Assembly (NCBI GenBank): GCA_963784805.1
Contig: CAWASR010000008.1
Location: forward strand, 310,001-374,000
From: Roseiarcus sp963784805
Lineage (GTDB): Bacteria > Pseudomonadota > Alphaproteobacteria > Rhizobiales > Beijerinckiaceae
DNA length: 64,000 nt
Direction: 5' to 3'
This document shows positions 8,174 to 17,205 of this stretch, piece by piece (within the stretch, counting starts at the first letter, position 1; each line of letters begins with the position of its first letter). Below the pieces are notes generated by a model. That model saw only the letters and a program-made list of their open reading frames with translations, had not been told where the DNA came from and ran no database searches. A program made the position numbers and the translations under genes.

Positions 8174-8395
8174 ATGCTGAAGACACTTGCCGCGATCGGC
8201 CTCGGCGCCGCGCTCGCCCTTTCGCCCCTCGCCGCTTTCGCCGGAGACACAGCGGCTCCCGCCGCTTCGGACTCGACGGCCAAGGCGCCGATGAAGAAGA
8301 AGACTCATACGGCGCATAAGTCGCACAAGACGAAGCACCACATGAAGAGCAAGAGCAAAATGGCCCCGGCTCCCGCCGAGGAGCCGAAGGGCTGA
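8174..8395 (+). CDS. Small exported Lys/His/Ala-rich protein
   Basis: The 73-residue product begins with a signal peptide (MLKTLAAIGLGAALALSPLA, cleavage near FAG/D). The mature part of about 50 residues has a strongly basic centre with KKKTHTAHKSHKTKHHMKSK, many Lys, five His, several Met and no Cys. GGAG precedes the ATG and a strong terminator follows, so it is a monocistronic, genuinely expressed unit. I recognise no defined family. His/Met content could suit metal or polyanion binding in the periplasm, but this is a guess. Confidence 0.75.
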   Translation: MLKTLAAIGLGAALALSPLAAFAGDTAAPAASDSTAKAPMKKKTHTAHKSHKTKHHMKSKSKMAPAPAEEPKG

Positions 8396-8433
8396 TCGAT
8401 CGACGCGACCCGAAATCGGGGTTGTTGAGACCC

Positions 8434-8470
8434 GCCGCCCCGTCCCTCGGATGGGGCGGCGTTCTTTTTT
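8434..8470 (+). terminator. Rho-independent terminator after the Lys-rich protein gene
   Basis: The stem GCCGCCCC / GGGGCGGC (8434-8441 with 8453-8460) has an 11-base loop and is followed by GTTCTTTTTT. It is the clearest intrinsic terminator in the window and ends the unit at 8174-8395. Confidence 0.88.
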
Positions 8471-8572
8471 CTGGCGCCAAAGGAATCCGCGCTCGTCCAG
8501 ACCCGGCGCGAGTGCGCCCTTGCCGATGTGCGCCCCCCGCGCCAGACTCAGCGCGAAGCAGGGAGCGGATAA

Positions 8573-9172
8573 GTGGCGGGCGCAGAGTTCTGGTACGAAT
8601 TCGCGAGCACCTATTCCTATCCGGCGGCGATGCGTGTCGATGCGCTCGCGGCCGCTCTGAATGTGAGCCTCGCCTGGCGACCATTTCTGCTCGGGCCGAT
8701 ATTCGCCACTCGCGGATGGCGCGATTCTCCATTCAACATCTACCCTTCCAAGGGCCGCTACATGTGGCGCGACGTGCAGCGCGTCTGCGACGCGCTGGGG
8801 TTGCCGCTGAAACGGCCGGAACCCTTTCCGCAGCCGAGCCTGCTGGCCGCGCGGGTCGCGCTGGCGCTCGAAGGCGTGGAACGGGCGAACTTCTCGCGCG
8901 GGGTCTACGCGGCCGAGTTCGGGCGCGGGGCGCCGATTTCCGATCGCGCAACAATCGCCGAGTTGCTCGCAAGGCTCGGCATTGACCCGACGGCGACGTT
9001 GCAACGGGCGGAAAGCGACCTGAACAAGGCGCGGCTGAAGGCCGAATGCGCGCGCGCGGCTGAAATCGGAGTCATCGGCGCGCCCTGCCTTGTCACCGAA
9101 GACGGGGAAGTTTTTTGGGGCAACGACCGGCTCGAACAGGGCCTCGCCTGGGCTGCCGGGGCGCGCGCGTAA
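8573..9172 (+). CDS. DsbA-fold 2-hydroxychromene-2-carboxylate isomerase-like protein
   Basis: The gene starts with GTG after an AGGGAG site and encodes 199 residues. The N-terminal FWYEFASTYSYPAA matches the isomerase/kappa-class GST family, in which Ser replaces the redox Cys of DsbA. Further family marks are WRPFLLGPIF, NIYPSKGRYMWRD and the cis-Pro loop GVIGAPCLVTEDGEVFWGNDRLE. Members are glutathione-dependent isomerases or GST-like enzymes. It lacks CxxC, so it is not an oxidoreductase of DsbA type. The substrate is unknown; no naphthalene pathway genes are nearby. Confidence 0.85.
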   Translation: MAGAEFWYEFASTYSYPAAMRVDALAAALNVSLAWRPFLLGPIFATRGWRDSPFNIYPSKGRYMWRDVQRVCDALGLPLKRPEPFPQPSLLAARVALALEGVERANFSRGVYAAEFGRGAPISDRATIAELLARLGIDPTATLQRAESDLNKARLKAECARAAEIGVIGAPCLVTEDGEVFWGNDRLEQGLAWAAGARA

Positions 9173-9443
9173 GGCGCGCAGCGTAGCGTAGGTTTCGCCC
9201 GGCGCGCAATCGGCATGGACGTTTCGGCCGCCTGGACTTCGGGCGTGATTCGTTCGAGGTTCGCCCTTACCCCGTGGGAGGCGGAGACCCGGGGCTGGGT
9301 CGTCATGGTTGGCGGAACCCCCTTTTTACGACCGCCAGCCGAAGGATGCCGTAGTTCGCCGAACCAGTCGGCCGACTCCTGACCTACGGCAGTCGTATAC
9401 TGGCGTCGTTCGTGTGGACTGCAAGCAAAGGCAGGGAAGCGAG

Positions 9444-10739
9444 ATGGCCTTCGATTTGATTTTGCGCAACGCGGCCCTGCCGGATGGGCGCAAGGCGCAA
9501 GACGTCGCTATCGCCGGCGGCCGCATTGCCGCAATCGAGCCGAGGATCGAAGCCGAGGCTGGTCAAACGGTCGACGCTCGCGGCTACCTCCTCGCCCCGC
9601 CCTTCGTCGATTGCCACTTTCACATGGATGCGACGTTGTCGCTCGGCCTCCCGAGGCTCAACGTCTCGGGCACGTTGTTGGAAGGAATCGCTCTCTGGGG
9701 CGAACTGAAGCCGAAACTGACCCACGAAGCCGTCGCTGAACGCGCCCTGCGCTACTGCGATCTCGCGGTGTCGCAGGGCCTGCTCGCCGTGCGTAGCCAC
9801 GTCGACGTCTGCGACGACCGGCTTCTCGCCGTCGAGGCGCTGCTCGAGGTAAAAAAGAAGGTCAAGCCTTATCTCGATTTGCAGCTCGTCGCTTTTCCGC
9901 AGGACGGCTACTTCCGCTCCCCTGGCGCTGCGCGCAATCTTGAACGGGCGCTCGATCTCGGCGTTGACGTCGTCGGCGGCATCCCGCATTTCGAACGCAC
10001 CATGGCGGATGGAACGGCGTCCGTGAGAGCCCTGTGCGAGATCGCGGCGCGGCGCGGGCTGATGATCGACCTGCACTGCGATGAAAGCGACGATCCGATG
10101 TCGCGCCACGTCGAGACCCTGGCCTGGGAGGCGCAACGGCTCGGCCTTGGCGCGCGAGCGACGGGATCGCATCTGACCTCGATGCATTCGATGGACAATT
10201 ATTATGTCTCGAAACTGCTGCCGTTGATCGCCGAATCCGGCATCTGCGCGATCGCCAATCCGCTCATCAATCTGACCTTGCAAGGCCGGCACGACACTTA
10301 TCCGCGGCGGCGCGGGATGACGCGCGTCGCCGAAATGCGTGCGCTCGGCGTTCCCGTCGCGCTCGGCCAGGATTGCGTCATGGACCCCTGGTACAGCCTC
10401 GGCGGCGCGGATATGCTCGACGTCGCCCACATGGCCGTGCATGGTGCGCCGATGACGAGCCGCGAGGCGATTCGCTGGACTTTCGACGCGGTGACGGAGA
10501 TCCCGGCGCGAATCCTCGAACTCGAGGACTATGGCCTCATCGTCGGCGCCCACGCCGATATGGTGCTGTTGCAGGCGGCCGACCCAATCGAGGCGGTGCG
10601 GCTTCGCGCGGCGCGGCTCCTCGTTATCCGCCGCGGCAAAATCATCGCTCGCACGCCTGCGCGGACGACGGATCTCTTGCTGGAGGGAAGGCCTGCAAGC
10701 GTCGATCCGGCGTCTTATGCGCCGCGGACCGTCAGTTAG
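9444..10739 (+). CDS. Amidohydrolase of the cytosine deaminase family
   Basis: AGGGAAG precedes the ATG at 9444; the frame extends further upstream without a better start. The 431-residue protein has the metal-dependent amidohydrolase layout: DCHFHMD (His about 58 and 60), LHCDESDD, GSHLTSMHSM and GQDCVMDPWYSLGG. These resemble E. coli CodA motifs in order. Likely activities are deamination of cytosine or a related heterocycle, or hydrolysis of a cyclic amide. The gene ends facing the TPP enzyme and has no permease partner in view. Confidence 0.85.
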   Translation: MAFDLILRNAALPDGRKAQDVAIAGGRIAAIEPRIEAEAGQTVDARGYLLAPPFVDCHFHMDATLSLGLPRLNVSGTLLEGIALWGELKPKLTHEAVAERALRYCDLAVSQGLLAVRSHVDVCDDRLLAVEALLEVKKKVKPYLDLQLVAFPQDGYFRSPGAARNLERALDLGVDVVGGIPHFERTMADGTASVRALCEIAARRGLMIDLHCDESDDPMSRHVETLAWEAQRLGLGARATGSHLTSMHSMDNYYVSKLLPLIAESGICAIANPLINLTLQGRHDTYPRRRGMTRVAEMRALGVPVALGQDCVMDPWYSLGGADMLDVAHMAVHGAPMTSREAIRWTFDAVTEIPARILELEDYGLIVGAHADMVLLQAADPIEAVRLRAARLLVIRRGKIIARTPARTTDLLLEGRPASVDPASYAPRTVS

Positions 10740-10763
10740 TCGCCAACGAGGAAATCAGCATCC

Positions 10764-10835
10764 TCACGTCGCCAGGCAGCACTTCTTGAATTTCTTGCCG
10801 TTGCCGCACGGACGCTGGTGCTTGCAAATGAGCAT
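10764..10835 (-). CDS. 23-residue SEC-C-like zinc-binding mini-protein (candidate)
   Basis: A complete ATG-to-TGA frame encodes MLICKHQRPCGNGKKFKKCC plus three residues. CGNGKKFKKCC is the second half of a SEC-C motif, the zinc-binding tail of SecA and many small proteins. The usual first Cys of CxC is Arg here, but Cys4 and His6 could supply ligands. It starts 35 bp after the stop of the upstream TPP enzyme on the same strand and may be cotranscribed. No strong ribosome site is visible, so a decayed C-terminus of a longer gene is the alternative. Confidence 0.45.
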   Translation of the reverse strand: MLICKHQRPCGNGKKFKKCCLAT

Positions 10836-10870
10836 GGACTGAAGCGCTCAGACGTCGGGCGGAAGCCGCC

Positions 10871-12559
10871 TCACGAACGGGCGCGCCTTCCGAGTGCGGC
10901 ATCCCGAATCGCGCTGAGAGTGGCCGAGGGGGCGATGGCTTCCGGATCGATCTTCACATGCACGATCGAGGCGAGGCCGGTCGCAAGCGCGCGCTCGAAC
11001 GCAGGAAGGAACTCGGCTGTCTCTTCGACAGTCTCGCCATGCCCTCCGAAAGCGCGCGCGTAAGCTGCGAAATCTGGATTGCGCAACGTGGTGGCGATGA
11101 CGCGGCCAGGAAACTCGCGCTCCTGGTGCATGCGGATCGTGCCATACATCCCGTTGTCGATCAGTACGACCACGACCGGCAGCTTGTATTGCACCGCCGT
11201 CGCGAATTCCTGCCCGTTCATCAGAAAGTCGCCATCGCCGGCGAAACACACGACGGTTCGTCCTGGAAAGACGCGCGCGGCCCCGATCGCCGCCGGCAGC
11301 CCGTAGCCCATCGAGCCGGAAGTTGGTCCCAATTGCTGTTCGATTCGACGGAACCGAAGAAAGCGGCCGGCCCAGATGGCGAAATTGCCGGCGCCGTTCG
11401 TGAACAGCGCATCAGGGACCCGCTTGCGCAAGCCCAATATGATTTCACCCACCTGAACCCGACCGGGATTGGCCGGCGCTTGCTCGCTCCAGGCGAGGTA
11501 ATCAGCGCGAGCTGCGCGCGTTTCCGCCGACCAGCGAATTGTGGGGGGCGGCTGAAGGCCCTCCAGTGCCGAGCAGAATTCCGGGGTGGTCGCAATGATC
11601 CCGAGCGTCGGATGATAGTTGCGTCCAATCTCGCGCGGGTCGGCGTGGACGTGGACGAGACGCTGGCGAGGCGCGGGAATGCCAAACAGTGTATAACCCT
11701 GGGCGGCGGCTTCCGACATGCGTCCGCCCACGAGCATGACGATCTCGGCCCCCTCGATGCGGGCCTTCAGCTTCGGATTGACCGAAAGTCCGATTTCGCC
11801 AGCAAAGTTCTCGTGTTCGCCGTCGAACACGCTCGCGCGGCGAAATGATCCGGCGACTGGCATGTCAAAACGCTCGGCAAATCCGGCGAACGCTGCGCTG
11901 GCGCGCTCGGTCCAGCTCCCTCCGCCGAGAATGGCGATCGGCCGTTCTGCGTTCCAGAGCATCTTCTGCAATTCGGCCATTTGGGTGAGGCCGGGCCAGA
12001 TCGGGACCGGCGAAACCCGCGGCGCATCGGCGACATTGGCCGCCTCAACGAGCATATCCTCGGGAAGCGCGATCACGACCGGGCCAGCCCTTCCCTGCAT
12101 CGCGATGTGGAATGCGCGGTGGATGACCTCGGGGATTTGCGCCGCCGTTTCGATCTGGGCCGCCCATTTGGCGATCGAGCCGAAAAAGGCGCGATAATCC
12201 ATCTCCTGGAACGCGCCGCGTCCCAGCATCGCCCGCTCGACCTGGCCGACGAAGAGGATCATGGGAGCCGAATCGTGCTCTGCGATATGCACGCCATGCG
12301 CGGCGTTGGTCGCGCCGGGACCTCGCGTGACGAAGCAGATTCCGGGCCGGCCCGTCAGGCGCCCCTCGGTCAGCGCCATCATCGCCGCGCCCGCCTCCTG
12401 GCGGCAGACCATGACCTCGATCGCGGCGTCGTGCATCGCGTCGAGCGCGGCCAGGTAGGACTCGCCTGGAACGCAATAAACCCGTTCCACGCCCTGCGCG
12501 ACCAGCTGATCGACGAGGATTTGTCCGCCCGATCGCATCGCCCCGGCCTCCATCGTCAC
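10871..12559 (-). CDS. Thiamine pyrophosphate-dependent enzyme, acetolactate synthase-like
   Basis: GGAGGG lies nine bases before the ATG. The 562-residue protein has the three-domain layout of the acetohydroxyacid synthase/oxalyl-CoA decarboxylase superfamily. The N-terminal pyrimidine-binding domain has the catalytic Glu in CRQEAGAAMMA and then GRPGICFVTRGPGATNA; a central domain follows; the C-terminal domain has the TPP motif GDGDFLMNGQEFATAV ending in IDNGMYG. No small regulatory subunit is adjacent, so it is probably not the biosynthetic IlvB. The substrate is unknown. Confidence 0.88.
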   Translation of the reverse strand: MTMEAGAMRSGGQILVDQLVAQGVERVYCVPGESYLAALDAMHDAAIEVMVCRQEAGAAMMALTEGRLTGRPGICFVTRGPGATNAAHGVHIAEHDSAPMILFVGQVERAMLGRGAFQEMDYRAFFGSIAKWAAQIETAAQIPEVIHRAFHIAMQGRAGPVVIALPEDMLVEAANVADAPRVSPVPIWPGLTQMAELQKMLWNAERPIAILGGGSWTERASAAFAGFAERFDMPVAGSFRRASVFDGEHENFAGEIGLSVNPKLKARIEGAEIVMLVGGRMSEAAAQGYTLFGIPAPRQRLVHVHADPREIGRNYHPTLGIIATTPEFCSALEGLQPPPTIRWSAETRAARADYLAWSEQAPANPGRVQVGEIILGLRKRVPDALFTNGAGNFAIWAGRFLRFRRIEQQLGPTSGSMGYGLPAAIGAARVFPGRTVVCFAGDGDFLMNGQEFATAVQYKLPVVVVLIDNGMYGTIRMHQEREFPGRVIATTLRNPDFAAYARAFGGHGETVEETAEFLPAFERALATGLASIVHVKIDPEAIAPSATLSAIRDAALGRRARS

Positions 12560-12669
12560 TCACCCTCCGTCGGTTGAAACCATGTCTGTCAGGTCGCGGC
12601 GCGCTTTTCAATTGCGACGAGACGCCTGTGCGCCTTGCGCTCGGGCGGCGTTCCGGCCATGCTTCGGGC

Positions 12670-13755
12670 ATGCCCTTCGCAGCCGATCGCCCCGCGGAAT
12701 CCGGCGCGCTGACGACTCTGGACGCTCGTTCGCGCGAGATTTTCCGCAACATCGTCGAGTCCTACCTGTCCACCGGCGAGCCGGTCGGATCGCGTCATCT
12801 GTCGCGCGTGCTGCCGATCTCGCTGTCGCCCGCGTCCGTTCGCAACGTAATGCAGGATCTGGAGGAGCTCGGACTCATCTACGCGCCGCATGCGAGCGCC
12901 GGCCGGCTTCCGACCCAGCAAGGGCTGCGATTTTTCGTCGATGCGCTGCTGGAGCTCGGAGATTTGGGGCGGGAGGAGCGGGCGCGCATCGACAGCCAGG
13001 TGAGGGCGGCCGCCGAGGGCGGCGGCTTCGAAGGGGCGCTCGCCGAAACGACGAGCCTGCTCTCCGATCTGACGCGCGGCGCCGGCGTCGTGTTGACGTC
13101 CAAGACCGACGCCCGGCTCAAACACGTCGAGTTCGTGCGGCTGGAGCCGGACAGGGCGCTGGCCGTCCTTGTATCGGAGGACGGCTCGATCGAGAACCGG
13201 GTCGTCGCCACGCCCCTCGGCATGCCGGCTTCCGCACTCGCCGAAGCGAGCAACTTCCTCAACGCGCGCGTGCGAGGCCGAACTCTGTCGGAAGCGACGG
13301 CGGAAATCGAAGCGGCGCGACGCAACGCGCGTCAGGAGCTCGACGAGATCGCCGCCCGCCTCGTTGAGGCGGGCCTCGCGTCGTGGTCGGGCGGGCCAGA
13401 ATCACGCGACCAGCTCATCGTGCGCGGCCAGGCGAATCTGCTCGGCGGCGTGCGCGCCTCCGAGGACTTGGAACGCATTCGCACCTTGTTCGCCGACCTC
13501 GAGACCAAGACCGACGTCATTGATCTTCTGCACCGCGCCGAGACTGGCGACGGAGTCAAGATTTTCATCGGGTCGGAGAACAAGCTGTTCTCCCTGTCCG
13601 GGTCGTCGATGATCGCGGCGCCGCTGCGCGCGAGCGACCATCGGATCGCGGGAGTGCTGGGCGTCATCGGACCGACGCGGCTCAATTATGGCCGCATCGT
13701 TCCTATGGTCGAGTACGCCGCCCAAGTGCTGGGCGAGCTGAAACGGTCGCGCTAG
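12670..13755 (+). CDS. hrcA: Heat-inducible transcription repressor HrcA
   Basis: The ATG at 12670 gives 361 residues, a normal HrcA length, and puts the winged helix at the N-terminus (LDARSREIFRNIVESYLSTG, EPVGSRHLSR, SPASVRNVMQDLEELGLI, HASAGRLPT). The C-terminal part has IFIGSENKLFSLSGSSMI and GVLGVIGPTRLNYGRIVPMV. HrcA represses chaperone genes by binding CIRCE operators. No CIRCE sequence was seen upstream. Unlike the usual arrangement, grpE or dnaK does not follow; an HdeD-like gene does, 36 bp downstream. Confidence 0.96.
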   Translation: MPFAADRPAESGALTTLDARSREIFRNIVESYLSTGEPVGSRHLSRVLPISLSPASVRNVMQDLEELGLIYAPHASAGRLPTQQGLRFFVDALLELGDLGREERARIDSQVRAAAEGGGFEGALAETTSLLSDLTRGAGVVLTSKTDARLKHVEFVRLEPDRALAVLVSEDGSIENRVVATPLGMPASALAEASNFLNARVRGRTLSEATAEIEAARRNARQELDEIAARLVEAGLASWSGGPESRDQLIVRGQANLLGGVRASEDLERIRTLFADLETKTDVIDLLHRAETGDGVKIFIGSENKLFSLSGSSMIAAPLRASDHRIAGVLGVIGPTRLNYGRIVPMVEYAAQVLGELKRSR

Positions 13756-13791
13756 CGGGCGGCGCGGTTCGGAACAGACGGGAGCAGTAAA

Positions 13792-14361
13792 ATGTCGAAC
13801 ATCGAGACGTCGCCGCACAGCCTCGGCGAGGCCATCGAGCATCTGGAAGGCGAATGGGCGGCAATCGCTGCATTCGGGGTTCTCCTGGTCGCGCTGGGCA
13901 TGGCCGCGCTGTTCTTCTCACTGTTCGCGACCATCGCGACGGTGACCCTCAACGGCGTCCTGTTCCTGATCGCGGGCGCGGCGGAGATTGGGATTGGCAT
14001 GCACTCGCGCGGCTGGGGCCAGTTCTTTCTCTGGCTGATCGGCGGCGTCCTTTACCTGGCGGCCGGCATTTTGTGCATCGTGAACCCGCTGCTCGCCTCC
14101 ATCGGGCTGACGCTTCTCTTGGGCGCGGGTCTGGTCGCGGCGGGCGTCCTGCGCGCTTACCTCGCCACGCGTCTGCCCGCCGCCCCGCCGCGCGGCCTGG
14201 TTTTCCTCGCCGCGGCGGTGACGATCCTGCTCGGTCTCATCATCGTTACTCACTGGCCTTTGGACAGCGTATACGTTCTGGGAACCTTGCTCGGCGTCGA
14301 CTTGTTGTTCCATGGCGTTGGCTGGGTGAGTTTTGGTATGGGACTGCATTCGCGGCTCTGA
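13792..14361 (+). CDS. HdeD-like integral membrane protein (DUF308)
   Basis: The 189-residue protein has about six hydrophobic segments beginning at AAIAAFGVLLVALGMAALFF. Repeated small-residue helices of HdeD type follow, such as LFLIAGAAEIGIGMHSRGW and FLWLIGGVLYLAAGILCIVN. GGGAGC precedes the ATG. E. coli HdeD is linked to acid resistance; members elsewhere are mostly uncharacterised. The gene lies between hrcA and ppdK with short gaps, so shared transcription is possible. Confidence 0.85.
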   Translation: MSNIETSPHSLGEAIEHLEGEWAAIAAFGVLLVALGMAALFFSLFATIATVTLNGVLFLIAGAAEIGIGMHSRGWGQFFLWLIGGVLYLAAGILCIVNPLLASIGLTLLLGAGLVAAGVLRAYLATRLPAAPPRGLVFLAAAVTILLGLIIVTHWPLDSVYVLGTLLGVDLLFHGVGWVSFGMGLHSRL

Positions 14362-14399
14362 CCCGCCCGGGCGTACCGCACGCAAACGAGGAGCCAGCA

Positions 14400-17078
14400 A
14401 TGTCGAAATGGGTCTATTGCTTCAGCGCCGAGCGGGCTGAAGGGAGTGGAAAGATGCACAACCTGTTGGGTGGGAAAGGCGCGAACCTGCACGAAATGGC
14501 CGCGCTGAGCCTGCCCGTCCCCCCCGGCTTCACGATCACGACCGAAGTCTGCGCCTACTTTTACGCCAACGGAAAGACCTACCCGGCAGAGCTGGAGGGT
14601 CAGGTCGACGCCGCGCTGGCGGAAATCGGCCGGCAGACCGGTCGTCGCTTCGGCGACGCCGCCAATCCGCTCCTGGTCTCGGTGCGCTCGGGGGCGCGCG
14701 CTTCCATGCCCGGCATGATGGACACTGTCCTCAACCTCGGGCTCAACGACGCATCGGTCGAGATCCTGGCCAAGAGCTCGGCCGACGAGCGCTTTTCCTA
14801 CGACAGTTATCGCCGCTTTATCCAGATGTATTCGAACGTCGTGCTCGACGTCGACATCCATGAGTTCGAGGACCTCCTCGAGGATTACAAGGAGGGCAAG
14901 GGCTACGCGCTCGACACCGACCTGACCGCGCCCGATTGGCGCTCCGTCATCGACGGCTACAAGGCAAAGGTGGCCGAGGCGACGGGCAAGCCGTTTCCGC
15001 AGGAGCCGCGCGATCAATTGTGGGGGGCGATCGGCGCGGTCTTCTCGTCCTGGATGAATCAGCGTGCGATCACTTATCGCAAGCTGAACGGCATTCCCGC
15101 CGAATGGGGCACCGCGGTCAATGTGCAGGCGATGGTGTTCGGCAATATGGGCGAGACTTCGGCCACCGGCGTCGCCTTCACCCGCAATCCATCGACCGGC
15201 GCCAATGAGCTTTACGGCGAGTTTCTCGTAAACGCTCAGGGCGAGGATGTCGTGGCCGGCATACGCACGCCGCAAAATATCACCGAGGCGGCGCGCAGGG
15301 CCGCCCATTCCGACCAGCCCTCGCTCGAAGCATTGATGCCAGAGGTGTTCGGCCAATTTGTCGCCATCACGAAATTGCTCGAGACGCACTACCGCGACAT
15401 GCAGGACCTCGAATTCACGGTGGAGCGGGGCAAATTGTGGATGCTCCAGACCCGCAACGGCAAGCGCACCGGGGCGGCGGCGCTCAGGATCGCGGTGGAA
15501 ATGGCCAATGAAGGCCTTCTCACACGCGAGGAGGCGATCGCGCGGATCGAGCCCGGAGCGCTTGATCAGCTCCTACACCCGACTCTCGACCCCAAGACCA
15601 TGCCGGCGCCAATTGCGACGGGTCTGCCGGCGTCTCCGGGCGCGGCGAGCGGCGAGATCGCTTTTTCGGCCGAAGACGCCCAGGCTCTTCATCAGAAGGG
15701 TCGAAAGTCGATCCTGGTGCGGGTCGAGACCTCGCCCGAAGACATTGCCGGCATGCATGCGGCCGAGGGCATCGTGACGACGCGCGGCGGCATGACGTCG
15801 CATGCGGCGGTTGTCGCCCGCGGCATGGGCAAGCCCTGCGTCTCGGGCGCCAGCGCGATTCGAATCGACTACGCAGCGCAGACCATGACCGCGGGCGGGG
15901 TGACGCTCAAGAAAGGCGACGTCCTTACCATCGACGGCGGCGCCGGTCACGTCATTCAGGGCGCGGCGCCGATGGTGAAGCCTGAGATGACCGGCGATTT
16001 CGCGACCCTGATGACCTGGGCGGACGCAGCGAGGCGGATGAAGGTGCGCGCCAACGCCGAAACGCCAGACGATGCGCGGGTCGCGCGCTCATTCGGCGCC
16101 GAGGGCATCGGCCTTTGTCGCACCGAGCACATGTTTTTCGACAACGAGCGCATCATCGCCGTGCGCGAAATGATTCTCGCCGACTCTGAGCAAGGACGCC
16201 GCGCGGCGCTGGCCAAACTGGCGCCCATGCAGCGCCGCGACTTTGCCGAACTGTTCGAAATCATGACCGGGTTGCCGGTCACGATCCGCCTGCTCGATCC
16301 GCCTCTGCATGAATTCCTGCCGAACACCGACGAGGAGATCGAGGAAGTCGCCGCCAACTTGGGGGTTAAGCCCGAGAAACTGCGCGCCCGCGCGGCAGAG
16401 CTGCACGAGGTCAACCCGATGCTCGGCTTCCGCGGCGTGCGCCTGGCGATCCGCTATCCCGAGATCGCGGAGATGCAGGCGCGGGCCATTTTCGAAGGCG
16501 CGGTCGACGCCGGGCGAAAGACCGGCGCGCCCGTCACCGCCGAGATCATGATCCCGCTGGTGATGGCGCGGCCCGAACTCGACTCGGTCAAGGCGATCAT
16601 CGTCGCGATGGCCGAAACGGTCGCCAAGGAGACCGGCGTCTCCGTGCCCTATCATGTCGGGACCATGATCGAGCTGCCGCGCGCGGCGCTGCGCGCCGGC
16701 GACATCGCCGCCAGCGCGGAGTTCTTCTCCTTTGGCACCAACGACCTCACCCAGATGACGCTTGGCGTTTCTCGCGACGATGCGGCGTCGTTCCTAGGGA
16801 TCTACACGGCCAAGGGACTGTTGGCGGCCGATCCGTTCGTGACGCTGGACACCGAAGGCGTCGGCGAGCTGATTCGCATCGCGGCCGAACGAGGCCGGGC
16901 GGCGCGTAGCGAGATCAAGCTCGGCATATGCGGCGAGCACGGCGGCGATCCGGCCTCGATAGCCTTTTGCGAGACGGTGCGTCTCGACTATGTCTCATGC
17001 TCGCCGTTCCGCATCCCGATCGCCCGCCTCGCCGCGGCGCAGGCGGCACTCGGGAGGAAGGCCGTTTCGACGGCGTGA
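14400..17078 (+). CDS. ppdK: Pyruvate, phosphate dikinase
   Basis: GAGGAG precedes the ATG at 14400, giving 892 residues, the usual length for PPDK. The ATP-grasp N-terminus has LLGGKGANLHEMA and SVRSGARASMPGMMDTVLNL. The phosphohistidine domain has TTRGGMTSHAAVVARGMGKP with the catalytic His. The C-terminal PEP-binding barrel has IGLCRTEHMFF, FSFGTNDLTQM and the catalytic Cys in GICGEHGGDP. It interconverts pyruvate, ATP and phosphate with PEP, AMP and pyrophosphate. No PPDK regulatory protein gene is adjacent. The frame extends upstream, antisense-free but overlapping the HdeD-like gene, and is not used. Confidence 0.97.
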   Translation: MSKWVYCFSAERAEGSGKMHNLLGGKGANLHEMAALSLPVPPGFTITTEVCAYFYANGKTYPAELEGQVDAALAEIGRQTGRRFGDAANPLLVSVRSGARASMPGMMDTVLNLGLNDASVEILAKSSADERFSYDSYRRFIQMYSNVVLDVDIHEFEDLLEDYKEGKGYALDTDLTAPDWRSVIDGYKAKVAEATGKPFPQEPRDQLWGAIGAVFSSWMNQRAITYRKLNGIPAEWGTAVNVQAMVFGNMGETSATGVAFTRNPSTGANELYGEFLVNAQGEDVVAGIRTPQNITEAARRAAHSDQPSLEALMPEVFGQFVAITKLLETHYRDMQDLEFTVERGKLWMLQTRNGKRTGAAALRIAVEMANEGLLTREEAIARIEPGALDQLLHPTLDPKTMPAPIATGLPASPGAASGEIAFSAEDAQALHQKGRKSILVRVETSPEDIAGMHAAEGIVTTRGGMTSHAAVVARGMGKPCVSGASAIRIDYAAQTMTAGGVTLKKGDVLTIDGGAGHVIQGAAPMVKPEMTGDFATLMTWADAARRMKVRANAETPDDARVARSFGAEGIGLCRTEHMFFDNERIIAVREMILADSEQGRRAALAKLAPMQRRDFAELFEIMTGLPVTIRLLDPPLHEFLPNTDEEIEEVAANLGVKPEKLRARAAELHEVNPMLGFRGVRLAIRYPEIAEMQARAIFEGAVDAGRKTGAPVTAEIMIPLVMARPELDSVKAIIVAMAETVAKETGVSVPYHVGTMIELPRAALRAGDIAASAEFFSFGTNDLTQMTLGVSRDDAASFLGIYTAKGLLAADPFVTLDTEGVGELIRIAAERGRAARSEIKLGICGEHGGDPASIAFCETVRLDYVSCSPFRIPIARLAAAQAALGRKAVSTA

Positions 17079-17205
17079 GGCGATCTCAACCGGTCAACGG
17101 AACGACGCGCTCAGAGGCGCGTCTGGGGATCACCGCGTTGCTTCTTGCTCGGGTCTGCACCTGCCGCAGAGATTTGAAACCGGAGGCTAAGTCAAGGAGG
17201 TCGTC

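Noticed and set aside
9214..9378. Plus-strand 54-codon frame upstream of the amidohydrolase gene
   Set aside because: It has no ribosome site and no recognisable motif; left unassigned.
12560..12669. CIRCE operator upstream of hrcA
   Set aside because: No TTAGCACTC/GAGTGCTAA inverted repeat is present in the intergenic region.
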